From Lepas anatifera (lineage: Eukaryota; Arthropoda; Thecostraca; Lepadidae), in contig JAOTON010002266.1 in the NCBI GenBank assembly GCA_034440635.1, positions 1,703,951 to 1,767,950 of the forward strand: a stretch of 64,000 bases of DNA, in the 5' to 3' direction. Positions within the stretch are counted from its first letter, which is position 1, and every line of letters begins with the position of its first letter. Below are positions 1 through 10,792 of this stretch, in pieces. The notes under the pieces are model-generated. The model did no database searches. It was not told where the DNA came from and worked only from the letters and a program-made list of their open reading frames with translations. The position numbers and the translations under genes were made by a program.

Positions 1-1140
1 GGGAAGGTCGCGCAGCATTGCCCCAGTACCGAGAACAATCATCTGAGTCTTTTGCGTGTTCAGTTTCATTTTGTTTAAGCAACACCACTAGTATACAGAT
101 TTCAGTGCAGTTTCTAGTCGAATGACCAAATCTGATAAATCTATCTTCTTGCCAGTAACCATGATCTGAGTGTCATCGCAGTATTGCACTATCGTGACAT
201 CATCACCCACGCACAGGCTCAGGTCATTGGCATACAAAGAAAACAAGGTACAGCTTAGGCCCCTCCCTGGAAAATTCCCATAGGAATATGCCGAGTTTTG
301 GAGAGGACATTGTCTCCTCCAAAGCAGCCACGCCGCGTTGAGCTATCAACTGCCTGCATCTGCACCTGCTGCGTCTGGCCTGCGAGGTAACTGCTGAACC
401 AGCGGGTGTCAATGCCGTAGAGTGCAAGTTTTTGAAGAAGTTTTGAGTGTGGCACCACATCAAAGCATTTAGAAAAAATCAAGCAAAACAAGAATCGAAA
501 TTTCACCTCTGTTCATAGCCCGAAGTGCCGTGTCAGTAATAACACTTAAAGCCGTTTCAGTCGAATGCTGTTTCCGGTATCCATGTTGTGCATCAGAAAG
601 AAGCCTGTGATTTTCAAGATATTCTGTCAATTGTTTCTGAACAATACTTTCTACTAATTTAGTAATGGCCGGTAATATAGAGATGGGTCTTGTATCCGCT
701 GGTCCAGCAGTCGTCCTACCCTTGGGTATGGGTGTAACTAAGGTATGTTTCCACGAAGCAGGCATAGAGGCTGAAGTTAAACTGGAGTTGATGACATCTA
801 AAAGTGGAAAGCCTAAACCAAAAAAGAACTTTTGAAGGAAATGAACACTGATTCCATCTAATCCGGTAGATTTCGAAGCCTGCATAGTGGCGAGATTTAT
901 ACAGAGAGTGTCTAGGTCGATAGGGCGAACTTTGAAGGAGCATGTCAAAACACGTGGCAGTAAGGTGGGTACGACCACTGAGGGAGCTGGCACACTGTCC
1001 GCAGTGTTTTGTCCTATTGTTGCATAATAATCGTTCAATGCATGGGGCGAGATATTCGGTACAGTACACTGCTGCTGTTTGCGGCCTACCACCGGCTGCA
1101 GCACGCGCCACAACAACTGGTGATCGCAATGGGGACATTG
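1..1140 (-). pseudogene. Non-LTR retrotransposon (LINE) reverse transcriptase fragment
   Basis: On the minus strand the frame runs from about 1140 to the window edge. It shows the usual order of CR1/Jockey-type LINE reverse transcriptase. First comes a linker with NISPHALNDYYATIG; then KHTLVTPIPKG and DTRPISILPAITKLVE; then LLSDAQHGYRKQHSTETAL near 540-640; then LDFSKCFDVVPHSKLL at about 430-480; and YCDDTQ (the YxDD catalytic box) near 165-190. The reading moves between frames around 480 and 300 and meets a stop near 95, so this copy is dead. The 3' part lies outside the window. Its upstream end meets a BEL/Pao relic in the opposite orientation at about 1140. The assignment to LINE RT is secure; the clade within the CR1/Jockey group is inference. 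Confidence 0.9.
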
Positions 1141-1172
1141 GAGGACTATTTAGAAATAACGGAAAATACGGT

Positions 1173-2100
1173 TTACAAGGCCCTGCAGCCTTCAAATTCG
1201 CCAGAGAACATCAAGTAAACGATATTGAAAGAGAAGCAAAGGACAGAGAAGGAAGAGCTCGGAGAGAGAAGAACAGAAAGAGAGGAACAGAAGGAGAAAG
1301 CTGCTCTAAAACAAGAAAAAGAAAAGCAAAGACACTGTGAAATCGAAATGGAAGAACTTCTAAATACGTCGCAAAGCACAATGACTGCAGGAAGTTCATG
1401 GACCAAGAAAATGCGCGAAACTAAAACCATTTTCTGATAGTGATGATTTGGACAGCTATTTAACCCGCTTTGAGAGATTCGCGCAGTCCACATAGGAGAC
1501 TGGGCTATGATACTAAGCGCTCTCTTAACAGGTAAGGCACTTGATGTGTACCACAGGTTAAGCGCTGACGAAGCAGAAGACTATGACCCTGTCCAAGATG
1601 CATTACTTAAAAGCTTTGCACTAACATCTTCAGGCTACCGCAAAAACTAGGCCAATCATATCCAGAATAGGATGAAGCCCCCGGGCAGTTCATGAAAAGA
1701 CTTTGCTCTTATTTGGACAAGTGGACGGAGCTGAGTGAATTCCCGACGACAGTGGACGGTCTGAAACAGCTCATTTTATCTGAACAGCTTTTGACGCTGT
1801 GCCCAAAGGAGCTTGAAATGTATATCAAGGAGAAGGATGCTAAAGCTTTGGACGACGTAGTCAAATCAGCTGAACAGTACCTGTCAGCGCGTGAACAGTG
1901 TTTGCATGACCTGAGCCGCAAGAACCCACTGACGGAGAGGAGTACACGGAGCTGGAGGACACAGCCGCCGCACGGACTGCCGCCGGTTACCGCGTCGGCA
2001 GCAGCCCTGCAGGTCTCGCCTCATGGAGGTCGGGCCAAGTGTCTTTTTGCAGCAGCGCGGACCATGAAACAGCGTCCTGCAAACAAGTCAAGCAGCTGAG
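1173..2100 (+). pseudogene. BEL/Pao gag-like polyprotein remnant (coiled coil plus SCAN-like domain)
   Basis: The N-terminal part (1173-1400) is a highly charged E/K/R-rich helix, followed after a frame change by SDSDDLDSYLTRFERFAQS at about 1434-1490. After a stop the frame continues with ALLTGKALDVYHRLS and DYDPVQDALLKSFALTSSGY (1519-1645). A second stop follows at about 1648. Then comes PPGQFMKRLCSYLDKWTELS and LILSEQLLTLCPKELEMYI (1677-1830). This is the SCAN-like, leucine-rich capsid seen in gag proteins of several invertebrate LTR elements. At least one frameshift and two stops break it. No full-length start could be chosen; an ATG at 1173 is only a candidate. Confidence 0.75.
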
Positions 2101-2671
2101 TGTGGAGGAACGCCGCAACCGGCTGCTGAGTGCAGGAGCTTGTTTCTTTTGCCTTAGTAAGGGACATATTGCGAGCCAGCGCTCAAGCGACAGGACCTGC
2201 GCGAAATGCGGAAATCGTCATAACACAGTGCTGTGTCTCCGAGAGAAATCGGTTCCAATAGTGGCTGCTCAGTCCCATGTGCGACAGAAGGGAGGCGTGT
2301 TGTTCCAAACAGCTCGTGCGGTAGTCATGGGGACCGGTGGCGAGCGCAGAGTACGCATTCTATTGGACTCAGGTGCAAGCCACTCCTTCATAACGACTCA
2401 ACTGTCCACGGGTTTGCGTTGCAAAGAACCCGGATCTGAAGGCAGGAGCATCACTACGTCTGGAGGAGCAGCTATGCCGCGTAGAGCAATGACGACCGTG
2501 TCAGTCACACTGCGCTGCGCACATGATCCCAGTGTAACTGTTTCTCTCGCTGCGACGGAAATTAGCCGCATTTGTGGTCAGGTCAACACTGCACCGATCG
2601 ACGTCGATAAATTTACACTCATTCAGGGGCTGAAACTCGCAGATAACCCCAGTCATGGATCCACGGACTGA
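2039..2671 (+). pseudogene. BEL/Pao zinc-knuckle and DUF1758-like aspartic protease region
   Basis: An open frame of 210 residues. The N-terminus has cysteine/histidine pairs (CSSADHETASC, then CFFCLSKGHIASQ and CAKCGNRHNTVLC), the two-knuckle layout typical of BEL/Pao Gag-Pol. From about residue 85 the sequence VRILLDSGASHSFI contains the DSG active-site motif of a retroviral-type aspartic protease in the DUF1758 context. One expected knuckle cysteine is replaced (ASQRSS where ASxC is usual). The frame stops at 2671 and the sequence resumes in another frame toward the RT. Function is assigned from family knowledge; the copy itself is inactive. Confidence 0.8.
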
Positions 2672-2805
2672 GGTGATATTTTGATAGGCATGGATTTCTA
2701 CCAAGACGTGATCAAGACAGCCGTCAAAGTGGGAAATTCGGGTCCAGTCGTGATTGATTCCATCTTCGGCTGGATCGTAGGCGGCAGACTTCGTCCGACG
2801 CAGCG

Positions 2806-3990
2806 GTGTCAAACCGTCAAGTGATGTTCCTGCAAGCGGGCTCCACTCAGAACAATGTCGGTCGACTAAGGAACCTGAACTCTATCGACATGGAAGCGCC
2901 GTCATTCTCGTCAAAAGTTCAAGAAAAACGTGCTGGCGAGGAGTTGGCGGTCCAACACCTCTCTGAAAACTGTGTGCGAGACGAAGATGACCGGTATAAA
3001 GTTCGCTGGCCCACCAAATCAGTATTCCAGGATCTACCGCCACTCAGAGAAATTGCACTGAAGAGACTGCAAAGAGGTGAAGTTACACTTGAAAAATCTG
3101 GTAGAGCCGACGAGGATATTCGGGCTAGGAAGCAGTACATGGATAATGAATTTGCAGAAAAGGCATCAAGTCAACCTGAGGGGCCAGTTCATTTCTTATC
3201 GCACTGCGCTGTGCATAAGAAAATGAAGATCCGCGTCGTCTTCGACGCATCAGCCGGACACCCGAGATCGTTGAACGAGTTTGTTCCTCCTGGCCCGAAC
3301 TGGATTGCCGAACTATCTGCAGAGCTTCTCCGGTTTCGTCTGAATCTGATGGCTGTGTCATCGAACCTCGAGAAAGCCTTCTTGAAACTCTCCTTCGACC
3401 ATCAAGATCGTGACGTCACAAGGCTCCTGTGGAGAGAGAATCCGAGTGATGAAGTCCTATTGTATCGCATGACTTGGGTAGTTTTCGATATATCCTAGGC
3501 TCAATTCCTGCTCCAAGCTGTAATCAGAAAACACTTTGACAGCTGAGATGGGACAAGTGAAACAATACACGTGCTGCAACGTGACATTTACTGTGATGAC
3601 AGTTTGAAGACCGAGAAAGAGGCAAGGTACTTCACACATGAAGCAAAGAAGATATTCGATGACGCCAAGAGAACCCCCTCCCCCAAAAAATGGAGCAGTG
3701 ACAGAGAGCTAAACGTGGAAGGGGTGACAACATAATTAGAACACATGCTGATGGGTGCTCGCGGAAGTCAGACGGGACCGTCCAAAGTGCTGGGTGTTAA
3801 CTGGACTCCCCAAGAAGATGCTCTTCATTGCGACTGCACTGACCTTGTTGAGCCTGGAACACAGCTGTTGCGAGCAACAAAGCGCAACATTATTCGGATA
3901 TCAGTGAGGGTATTTGATCCACTGAGCTTCATCTCGGCCTTCACACTCCGTGCCAAGGATGTTGCAGAAGTGGCCTTGAATACTTCGGTG
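2806..3990 (+). pseudogene. BEL/Pao reverse transcriptase remnant
   Basis: The frame from 2806 shows the Pao-type RT approach: DRYKVRWPTKSVFQDLP, then FLSHCAVHKK, KIRVVFDASAG, SLNEFVPPGPNW and LLRFRLNLMAV. At about 3370 the expected catalytic DIEKAF reads NLEKAF, so the first catalytic Asp is lost. After a frame break near 3495, AQFLLQAVIRKHF is followed by DIYCDDSLKTEKEARYF at about 3580-3630 (the YxDD box). Further on, LRATKRNIIRISVRVFDPL and RAKDV mark the RT/RNase H connection (3868-3965). A stop lies in the RKHFDS region. RNase H and integrase are missing. Confidence 0.88.
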
Positions 3991-4769
3991 CGTGAAAAAT
4001 ATGTGATAATTTCAGAGACACCAAACTTGATGCAATAAATAAGAATGACCGAAAAAATTAAATATTCAAACGCAATAATTATCAACTTTTTTCTTTGACT
4101 CAAAACTTTCGTAAAGCAGATTGACTTCTCACCCCTGCACGAGAATGGCTCATCCTCTGATCTTCCGGATTGAAGTTGATATTTCACTCATAACAAGATT
4201 AGCTAAAATTAAGCAACAAGAGTATTCGGGGTACAGAATTCATTGATATGTAAAATACGCGCAAGTAAATCTATAAAGTCTTCTGAAAGATAAGTGCAAT
4301 CTTATTATAGCTACCCCCATTAAGACTGCATGAATAATTAACTTATTATCATGCTGCTGTCTTCCGTCTAGCTAACTATATATATACGTCCATTTCCTTG
4401 TGTTGTTTTCATTGCCAGTGAAGTGCTACCAGAAAGCTCACCCTATTTTCGAAGGCCAATTCGTTTCAATCTTCAGGGTCAAAAAAGTGTTCAGTGTGTC
4501 ACCATTGAAAATGTCACCTCATAAATGTGTTACCAGCCCAGGCTACAAAATGTGGCACGTTGTGCATTAGCAGGATACCAATGGATGCTCCTGGACCATC
4601 CCAGTTGTTGAAAAACATCGCGAATTCAAATTGCGGGTTCAAATTTTGGCGTTCTTTTCGTTATTGGTCTGTTGGAAACATGCTGACTGTTTTTTGCCAC
4701 CTTGATCACCTCGGGCTGTCACCATTTAGAATGCCAAAACGGTAGGTTTTTCGACCCCTGTCAATCTTG
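3991..4769. other. AT-rich unassigned DNA
   Basis: No coding similarity or repeat boundary recognised. It separates the BEL/Pao relic from the LINE ORF1 that begins at 4770. The short frame at 4527-4745 has no recognisable domain. Confidence 0.4.
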
Positions 4770-4934
4770 GCTCACACAATGTCGCAGGCCAGTAAACTAA
4801 TTTTGAATGCTTTGGAAACCAGGACCAATATGCTTCAATTCGAAAACCAAGCCCTTGTCGACAGGGTCCATAAACTCGAAGGAACTCTAGAAAACGTTTA
4901 CTCTGAACTCATGTCAGTGAAGGACGAAATGATT

Positions 4935-4948
4935 GGTCTTCAATAAGT
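4935..4948. repeat. Target-site duplication, left copy, of the SINE at 4949
   Basis: GGTCTTCAATAAGT here and GGTCTTCAACAAGT at 5133-5146 match at 13 of 14 positions. They flank the SINE exactly, as expected for LINE-mediated retroposition. Confidence 0.85.
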
Positions 4949-5132
4949 GAATAATTTTTTTAGGCTTATCCACGCACCAACTGCCAGGGTTATATAGCGT
5001 TGCCAAATATTTCCCTGTTGGAAGGGTTTCTCGGGAGCCAGCTTACTCCTTGTTCAGGGAAGCCGCCCGGCCTTGAACCCGGGTCGGCTGTGTGGCAGAC
5101 AGCTACGCTGACCACTCCACTACCGTGCCCCC
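4949..5132 (-). mobile_element. tRNA-derived SINE (tRNA-Gly-like head)
   Basis: Read on the minus strand from 5132, the head has a pol III A box (TAGTGGAGTGG at 5112-5122) and a B box (GGGTTCAAGGCC at 5069-5080). The anticodon arm is CTGT-CTGCCAC-ACAG, whose loop gives anticodon GCC, so the head resembles tRNA-Gly. The body has CCCTTCCAACAGGG (5013-5026) and ACCCTGGCAGTTGGTGCGT (4972-4990), and the tail is A/T-rich. The element is bounded by a 14-bp duplication. The same body occurs behind a different tRNA head at 43546. Confidence 0.88.
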
Positions 5133-5146
5133 GGTCTTCAACAAGT
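5133..5146. repeat. Target-site duplication, right copy, of the SINE
   Basis: GGTCTTCAACAAGT, one mismatch from the left copy at 4935-4948. Confidence 0.85.
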
Positions 5147-6479
5147 TGTGTCTGAGAATGTCGAAAGGAGAGAAGCTGTGGAGCTGAATTTAGCATCTGC
5201 TGAGCAGAGCTACAAACATTTATAGATACGCCAAAAGAAGATCACCTCAACTGTTGAGGTTCAGAGTCAATACAGCCGAAAGTCAACCCTGATTTTATCT
5301 GGCAAGTGTATCCCATCATACCATGATGCAGAGAATACTACAGCTGTTGCTCTCAACCTCCTGCATGTCCATTGTGGTCTTTGTCTTCCTCGCCAAGCTT
5401 TGACTGCTACAGACTACGGAATATATCTGTCGTCTTGGCGCGTTTTACCTATATGTCCGACAGAATGGAACCTTACAACCGTAGGATCAAGCCCAAAATC
5501 CAGGGTCTATGGGTTCACGAGGCTATTACATCTGAGTGACTGGCGGTGATCAATCTCCTACAGGAGCTTCAAGGAGCTGACAGATCCAAGTCTCCATTCC
5601 AAACCCACTACACAAACATGGGTAGGATATTTGTGAAAAACACATAACTGTTCAACGGAAGTGAAATTCCCAGTTGGAACAACAAAAGACGATATCTTCA
5701 GAATCTGTGATACACATGGCGCTACGAGAGAGCCTCAACCATCGAGGAGTGGTCCGCCAAGGGAGACTTCCCAAACTGATCGGGCCTGACAGAAGGCTAC
5801 CGCAAGCAGGTAGAGGTGAGTCACTTAGGGATCAGCTGAGACGGATTTCATAAAGAAGTTACAACTCACATTTTACAGCTAACAGGCCGCTGACGAACTT
5901 ACATTTTACAGTTCAAGTCAATTTCATAAATAAAATCTTACAGTTTAGGCGCACAACTGTTAGTTTGCAACTCAACTGTAAATTCGTTGAATATTTACAG
6001 GTGGTCAGCGCGCGTGCCCTTTAAATTAATCTACCGCTGATGCAGAAGTGTCGACACTTATTAATTTTCACCGTTCTAATAATGTCTCCGTGTTCACTTA
6101 TTAATTTGCTTCCGTTCAAATTAGAAGCATTTTAATTAGAGCTGAGTTAGAAACAGGGGTGAATCCAGGAGCTGCCCAAGGGGAAGGCGAACCCTGACAG
6201 GGCCTCCCCGTAGGGGCCCGACCGTGCAAGGTATATTTTTTATTAAAACGTGTACATGTATCTGTATGTCATCGAGCAAAAAACGTCAACCTCCGTTTTG
6301 GGGAGGACAATTCCAAGAACTCTAACAGCCCATAGAACTATGAACTGCCCCTAAAATCGTAGATGTCCGCTGAACACTACAAATCCAGGGACTGACCAAA
6401 TTTCGGCTAGGATCACTGATCGGGACCATTTCTGATCGCATAGGATATACTGTGGCCTGCTTGAATGAAGCAATTAAGA

Positions 6480-6870
6480 TTTTATAATACTTACTACTCC
6501 CAAGTAGGGACGGATGTTGCAGTCACAGAGGGCCTGGTTCGAATACCGGGGACCTAAACTCCCTAGAATAAGGGCCTGGCTTGGACAGCAGTGGGCCCCC
6601 GAGACGATTGTTAGGGACCCGGTCGCGAGGCTCGTGGGACCTCCGAGGCAGGGGCCCAAGAACAACTCTGGGAGCCAATGAAGTTCAACTATTGTGAACT
6701 CCGAGAATAGCTCTTTGGGGTCCCGAGGTCAGCTCAGGGAGCCTCCGAAGTCAATTTCAGGAGCCCTCAGATACAATATAAGGAGCCCCCAGACCTATAT
6801 TCGGGTGGCATTTGGAAGGAAACTTGCAGGATAGGCCTACAGCCGCAGCCGCCGGGCCCCTGCACAGGGT
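6480..6870. repeat. Degenerate GC-rich short tandem repeats
   Basis: Imperfect units built around GGGGCCCCxGAG-like cores (for example 6590-6610 and 6715-6790), spaced about 25-30 bp. The same repeat style recurs at 7363, 53610, 57120 and 59200. The frames crossing it are not genes. Confidence 0.5.
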
Positions 6871-6978
6871 ACCCCCAACTGGTAGTTTAGCAAGGAGTTT
6901 TTTCTCGATTCCGTCTTAAGCGGTCTCTGGAGGCCCACAAGCCTTCGTCTCAGGGGCCCAAGGTTGTAGTCTCAAACC

Positions 6979-7354
6979 CAGTGGCAGATCCATGGGAGGG
7001 GAGGCAAAAAAGGTATTTGTCCCCCCGCCCCCAAACGGAAAAGCTCGGAGCAAAACTATGTTTTTGCCCCCCCCAAAGCGATCGACCTCCTTTTTTCCCC
7101 TACTCCTTTTTAGTTTATAAGCAAGATTTTGGTGCTTCAACTCTCAACTTCAAACAGAACCAGCTAAGTTCAGTGTAAATACCGGTCCTTGGATAGGAAA
7201 AAAGTATCCCCAGCCCCTTTTTTGCTTTTCGCCGTAATACCCAAAATTCTACCGGCAAGTGGTATTGTAGCGCAGCTTTTTACTGCGTGTCGTTTTTTTT
7301 TGCTTTTCCACTTTGGTTTGCCCCTCCCAAACCGACCGACTAGATCCACAACTA
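6979..7354 (-). mobile_element. hAT-like MITE, family H2 copy
   Basis: Begins CAGTGGCAGATCC and ends with a decayed inverted counterpart (CTAGATCCACAACTA). It is flanked by CTCAAACC and CTCAGACT (6 of 8 identical), compatible with an 8-bp duplication. The interior matches the copies at 8966-9363 and 58370-58870 in reverse orientation, including an AAACTAAAAAG motif and GGTATTTGAGGCGAA-like segments. Confidence 0.75.
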
Positions 7355-7362
7355 CTCAGACT

Positions 7363-7610
7363 TCAAGAAGTTCGTCTCAAAAGGCCCCCAGAGTCGGTTT
7401 CGGGGCCCTGAAGCTGTTTTTGAGGGTTCCAAGAGTTGGGCCTATGGGGTCCTAATAATTGGTCTGGGGTTTGCACAAGATTTTGTCTCGCGCCTCCAGA
7501 ACCTGGTCTCAGGGGTCTCTCAAGAGTCCGTTTCGGGTGCCCTGAAGCTGGTTTCGGGGCCTCAAGAGTTGGTCTCGAGGGTCTCGGGGACACACTCCAA
7601 AATAAGTGCA
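7363..7610. repeat. Degenerate GC-rich short tandem repeats
   Basis: Variants of GGTCTCGGGGGCCCTxAAGAGTT occur roughly every 28 bp from 7363 to 7600. The open frames at 7363-7861 pass through this repeat and are not considered genes. Confidence 0.5.
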
Positions 7611-8965
7611 TGGTTTTCGCAGACTTCAAGAATATGGGGGGCACACTTTCAAAACATGGTCTCTCCCCAAATGAAATCCTGAATGCGCTACTGTCATCGT
7701 TCCTTACTGTTTTTTTTTTGCTCAACGTTAGGGACCTACATAGAAGTGTTGAGAATTCTGTTTTGTTTTCATTCAGAGATGTTTGGGCTTACATCAGTTT
7801 TGAACATCGCTCTAATTCACACATCGCACATCGCTCTAATTCTGATATTTTCAGTTCCTAACTTCGCGCAAAAGTGTATAGGTACTACACCCTAGCTTTC
7901 GATTCACGGTAAAACAAGCAGAATCAATCTCAATTCTCTATTAACAAGACAGGTGAAGCAATCGGAGTCGTAACCTGTTGGCGGCGAAGAAGATGTGGTA
8001 ATGATAATAACTGTAGGAACAAAAATAATAGCAGTAGATAAAAACCAACAACTGTAGAAACCATGACAGACTGGTGCGCGCTAGCGGTACAGCCGCTCCG
8101 GATCCTAGCGCCGGGCGGCCCCCGCACTTCAGCGCTCTGCGCCACGTCTCAGCACCACGTCTTTGTGTGCCGCTTCATCAGCGCAGGCGTCTCCGATGAG
8201 CTCTCGAGGAAGCACTAGCCGCTGCTGAACCGCCGCCTCCTCCAGCAACCACCCGCCGTTGTCTCCTCCCGCGATGCAGATATGCATGGTGACGCGAGGC
8301 CTGGAAGAAATTCCGTAGTTAAAAAATGAAAAGCGAAGCGAAGCGATGCTCTGGCGATGAAAAATTCTGGAGGTGTTGAGGTGCACCTGGGTTGCCAGTT
8401 GAAGATTGCCAGGGTTGGGATGGGCTCTGAATGCCAGGACCGGATCCACGATTTCCTAAAGTGGGAAGGCACGATGTTAGCCTCGGTGGACTCTCCTCGG
8501 GGGCCCCTGTAAGAGTGGGGGGCCTACCATTTCTTATTTAATCAGGGGTCAACGCAGACCCAAGGGGGGGACCAAACCAATGTCTGCCTCACCTCCTGGG
8601 GCGGGAGGGGGTGGGGGGTGGGGTGGGACATCCGATTTTGGTGGTCGACAGACCTAGTATAAGCTACCTCTCTCCAAGTACATGATTGCTCTCCTGGGGG
8701 GCCTTTGGGGGCCAAAATATAGTTTGGCCCTCCTTCCAGCACTTTGGGGGAGTGGGGCATGGCCGGAATGACCCCCTGCTTCCCGCCAATGTGTTGAATG
8801 AGTGTAATAAATTGGCAAACTTGCTAGATGCAGGGACGGATCCAGCATTTCCTCAGGCGGGTGGGTGGATAAAAATATCGGGCCCCTGCTCGGATGGCCC
8901 TCAATATTCAATCTAATGAAACCAAGTGAAATATTTGACAAATGAATAATCTGCAAGGCGCCTAT
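7611..8965. other. Unassigned DNA with fragments of G-run repeats
   Basis: No credible gene. 8430-8880 has several GGATCC-containing G/C-run segments, one of which (about 8640-8700) is shared in inverse orientation with 52790-52840, so this is an eroded repeat. On the minus strand around 8050-8150 a TGGCGCAGAGCGC stretch vaguely resembles a pol III A box, but no convincing B box follows. Confidence 0.35.
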
Positions 8966-9363
8966 CAGTGGCGGATCTAGCCGGTGGGTTTGGGAGGGGC
9001 AAACCAAAGTCAAAAGTTGAAAAGCAAAACAAAAAAAACTTCACGCCGGAAAAGATGCGCTGCTGGCGCTGCAATATCCCTTGCCTGTAGAATTTTGGGT
9101 ATTTGAGGCGAAAAAAACGTCACGGGAAGAAAAATATGGCCTCGAGATACTTTTACCAGTCGAAGGCCCAATATTTACACTGAACTTAACTGGTTCTGTT
9201 TTGAAGTCGAGAGTTGAAGCACCAGAATCTTGCTTATAAACTAAAAAAGAGTCGGGGAAAAATGAGGTCGATCACTGGGGGGGCAAAAACATAGTTTTGC
9301 CACGAGCTTTTCCGTCGGGGGGGGACAAATGCCTTTTTGCCCCCTCCCTTGGATCCGCCACTG
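8966..9363 (+). mobile_element. hAT-like MITE, family H2, with 8-bp target duplication
   Basis: CAGTGGCGGATCTAG at the left end and GGATCCGCCACTG at the right form the terminal inverted repeat. GCGCCTAT flanks both sides as a perfect 8-bp duplication, the hallmark of hAT insertion, and the CAG...CTG ends fit hAT. It has no coding capacity. It is homologous to 6979-7354 and 58370-58870. Confidence 0.88.
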
Positions 9364-9394
9364 GCGCCTATTTCTAATGCGCTTAGAAAGTTCA

Positions 9395-9540
9395 ATTTTT
9401 TCGGGTTCCAACTCTCAGCGCCCCCTGAAATGGTCACAGCACGCCCTGAAAAGTCAATAGCGCCCCCTGAAATGTCGCTTCCCAAACTCCCCCAACCCCC
9501 TAGGATGGGAAAATCGGCACCATGGGGGGATTAATAGGAT
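9395..9540 (-). mobile_element. Partial hAT-like MITE, family H1
   Basis: GCGCCCCCTGAAATG-type segments followed by a GATGGGAAAATCGGC segment match the interior of the H1 copies at 10793-11056 and 27389-27656. The ends are missing. Confidence 0.55.
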
Positions 9541-10792
9541 TCATAGGAAATAGGATTAAGCGCCCACTTGATAGGTTTTGTCGACCGAAAGTGGTGCCCC
9601 CGGGATGGTGCCCACATTGCTAATTCTGGATCTGTCCATGCTCTGGGGGCCCCTGAGACTGCTACTTGGGACTCCCGGAACCAACTATTAATACTTCATC
9701 ACCCGAGACAAACTCTTGGAGCCCTCTGGACCAGCATTCGAAAGGTGTTTGGGTTCACCTGGAGCGCCCATCAGACATATTTGAGGCCCTTTGCAGATGC
9801 TAATCTCAGCCCAAGTGGAGGAGGGGTGGTCGCCCCATCGACCCTCCCCCTTACATCCGCCTCTGCTGGATGTTCCTTCTTGAAACGGCCAGCTCACCCA
9901 TTACGCGCCCAAAACAAAATGCAAGCCCCTATTGACTTTGAGATCTCTTGCTGCCAAAGCTGGTTATGGCTTCTCGATCCAGGGGGTCCTGCATGGGTTA
10001 ACGCTGGCACGTAAATACAAGTCCTTAGCAAAGCCTATGGGAGACCCTTATTCCAGGGGGTCGTGACCCCCGACCCGCCCACCCCCCCATTTCAGCCAAT
10101 GGTCCGCGCACGCATCTACTAGCATTCCCCACTGCCTGCTGGCGCCACCAGGGTAGTAGAGGACATAGAATAGAGGGCGCCACGCTTTTCGTAAACGGAT
10201 AGTTTCGGCACTAGATGGCGTACCCGCCCACGGTTAGTAGTACCCGCCTAGCAACGCCTAGCAACGGCCCGTCGCCGGCGCGCAGGCAGAGACGCCGTCA
10301 TTTCAAGTAATTGGTAGGTGGGGGGTGGGGGGAGGGGCGGTGATCGTTGAGATAATAGGTAATCTTAAACATAGAAAAGAAGACATCAATATATTCAGTG
10401 TTGAATTCTGAAAAGTGTGGGGGCGACAACCAAACTCTTCGACGACGGGCGGCCTGCGTTTACCTGTAGGAATGGAAGCTGAAAAAGTGCGTGTGGATAT
10501 TACCTACTTACGGTCTTGTAACACAAGAATCACCAAAAGAACACTACGAAATACCCTCCTAGGTAAGTCTACCAGAAGAAAACATCGAACATACCTTAGG
10601 TATATACGTTTTTTGGCGCGTTGAAACTTCATTTAAATCTGGGAGGCAATGCAAACTAGCTGCCTTACGTAAATCTGAGAATGCTTCACCCGCGGGGTGG
10701 GGGCAATCCCCATGCCGTGTTTAAGCCGTTAAGTATTGCTGCATTGGTAGGGAATTGAGCATTGACAAATAGCGAATATCAATACTGTCATC
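9541..10792. other. Unassigned DNA with GC-rich degenerate repeats
   Basis: 9600-9800 has weak GGGCCCC-type repeats. From 10080 to 10350 it is C/G-rich with GTACCCGCCxA-type duplications (around 10220-10250). The open frame at 9568-10014 has no recognised domain and overlaps repeats, so it is not called. Confidence 0.35.

Larger units (their letters stand above)
1141..3990 (+). mobile_element. BEL/Pao LTR-retrotransposon relic (gag-protease-RT), no LTRs seen
   Basis: A plus-strand block in the BEL/Pao order: acidic/basic coiled coil, SCAN-like capsid, zinc knuckles, DUF1758-type aspartic protease, Pao-type RT. All parts are degraded by stops and frame changes. RNase H, integrase and both LTRs are absent, so the copy is truncated at both ends. 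The coding similarity fades near 3990 into AT-rich DNA. Components are listed separately. Confidence 0.85.
4770..5837 (+). pseudogene. LINE ORF1 (coiled coil plus RNA-binding-like region), interrupted by a SINE
   Basis: An ATG at 4770 opens a 55-codon frame rich in Leu/Glu/Asn, with ETRTNMLQFENQALVDRV and SVKDEMIGLQ, a coiled coil like the N-terminal part of CR1-type ORF1 proteins. It stops only because a SINE entered at 4949. Across the SINE the frame resumes after the second duplication copy as LQQVVSENVERREAVELN, and later SQYSRKSTLILSG and MGRIFVKN, resembling the ORF1p core that begins with an SRR/YSR motif. Further stops occur at about 5223, 5538 and 5645. The SINE-free reading being continuous through the junction is strong evidence for the insertion model. 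Confidence 0.65.

Noticed and set aside
942..1340. 132-codon plus-strand frame as a gene
   Set aside because: Its first half is antisense to the LINE RT and its second half is the BEL/Pao gag coiled coil; the junction is between two elements.
8050..8150. Possible tRNA-like SINE head on the minus strand
   Set aside because: An A-box-like TGGCGCAGAGCGC exists, but no acceptable B box or cloverleaf could be drawn.
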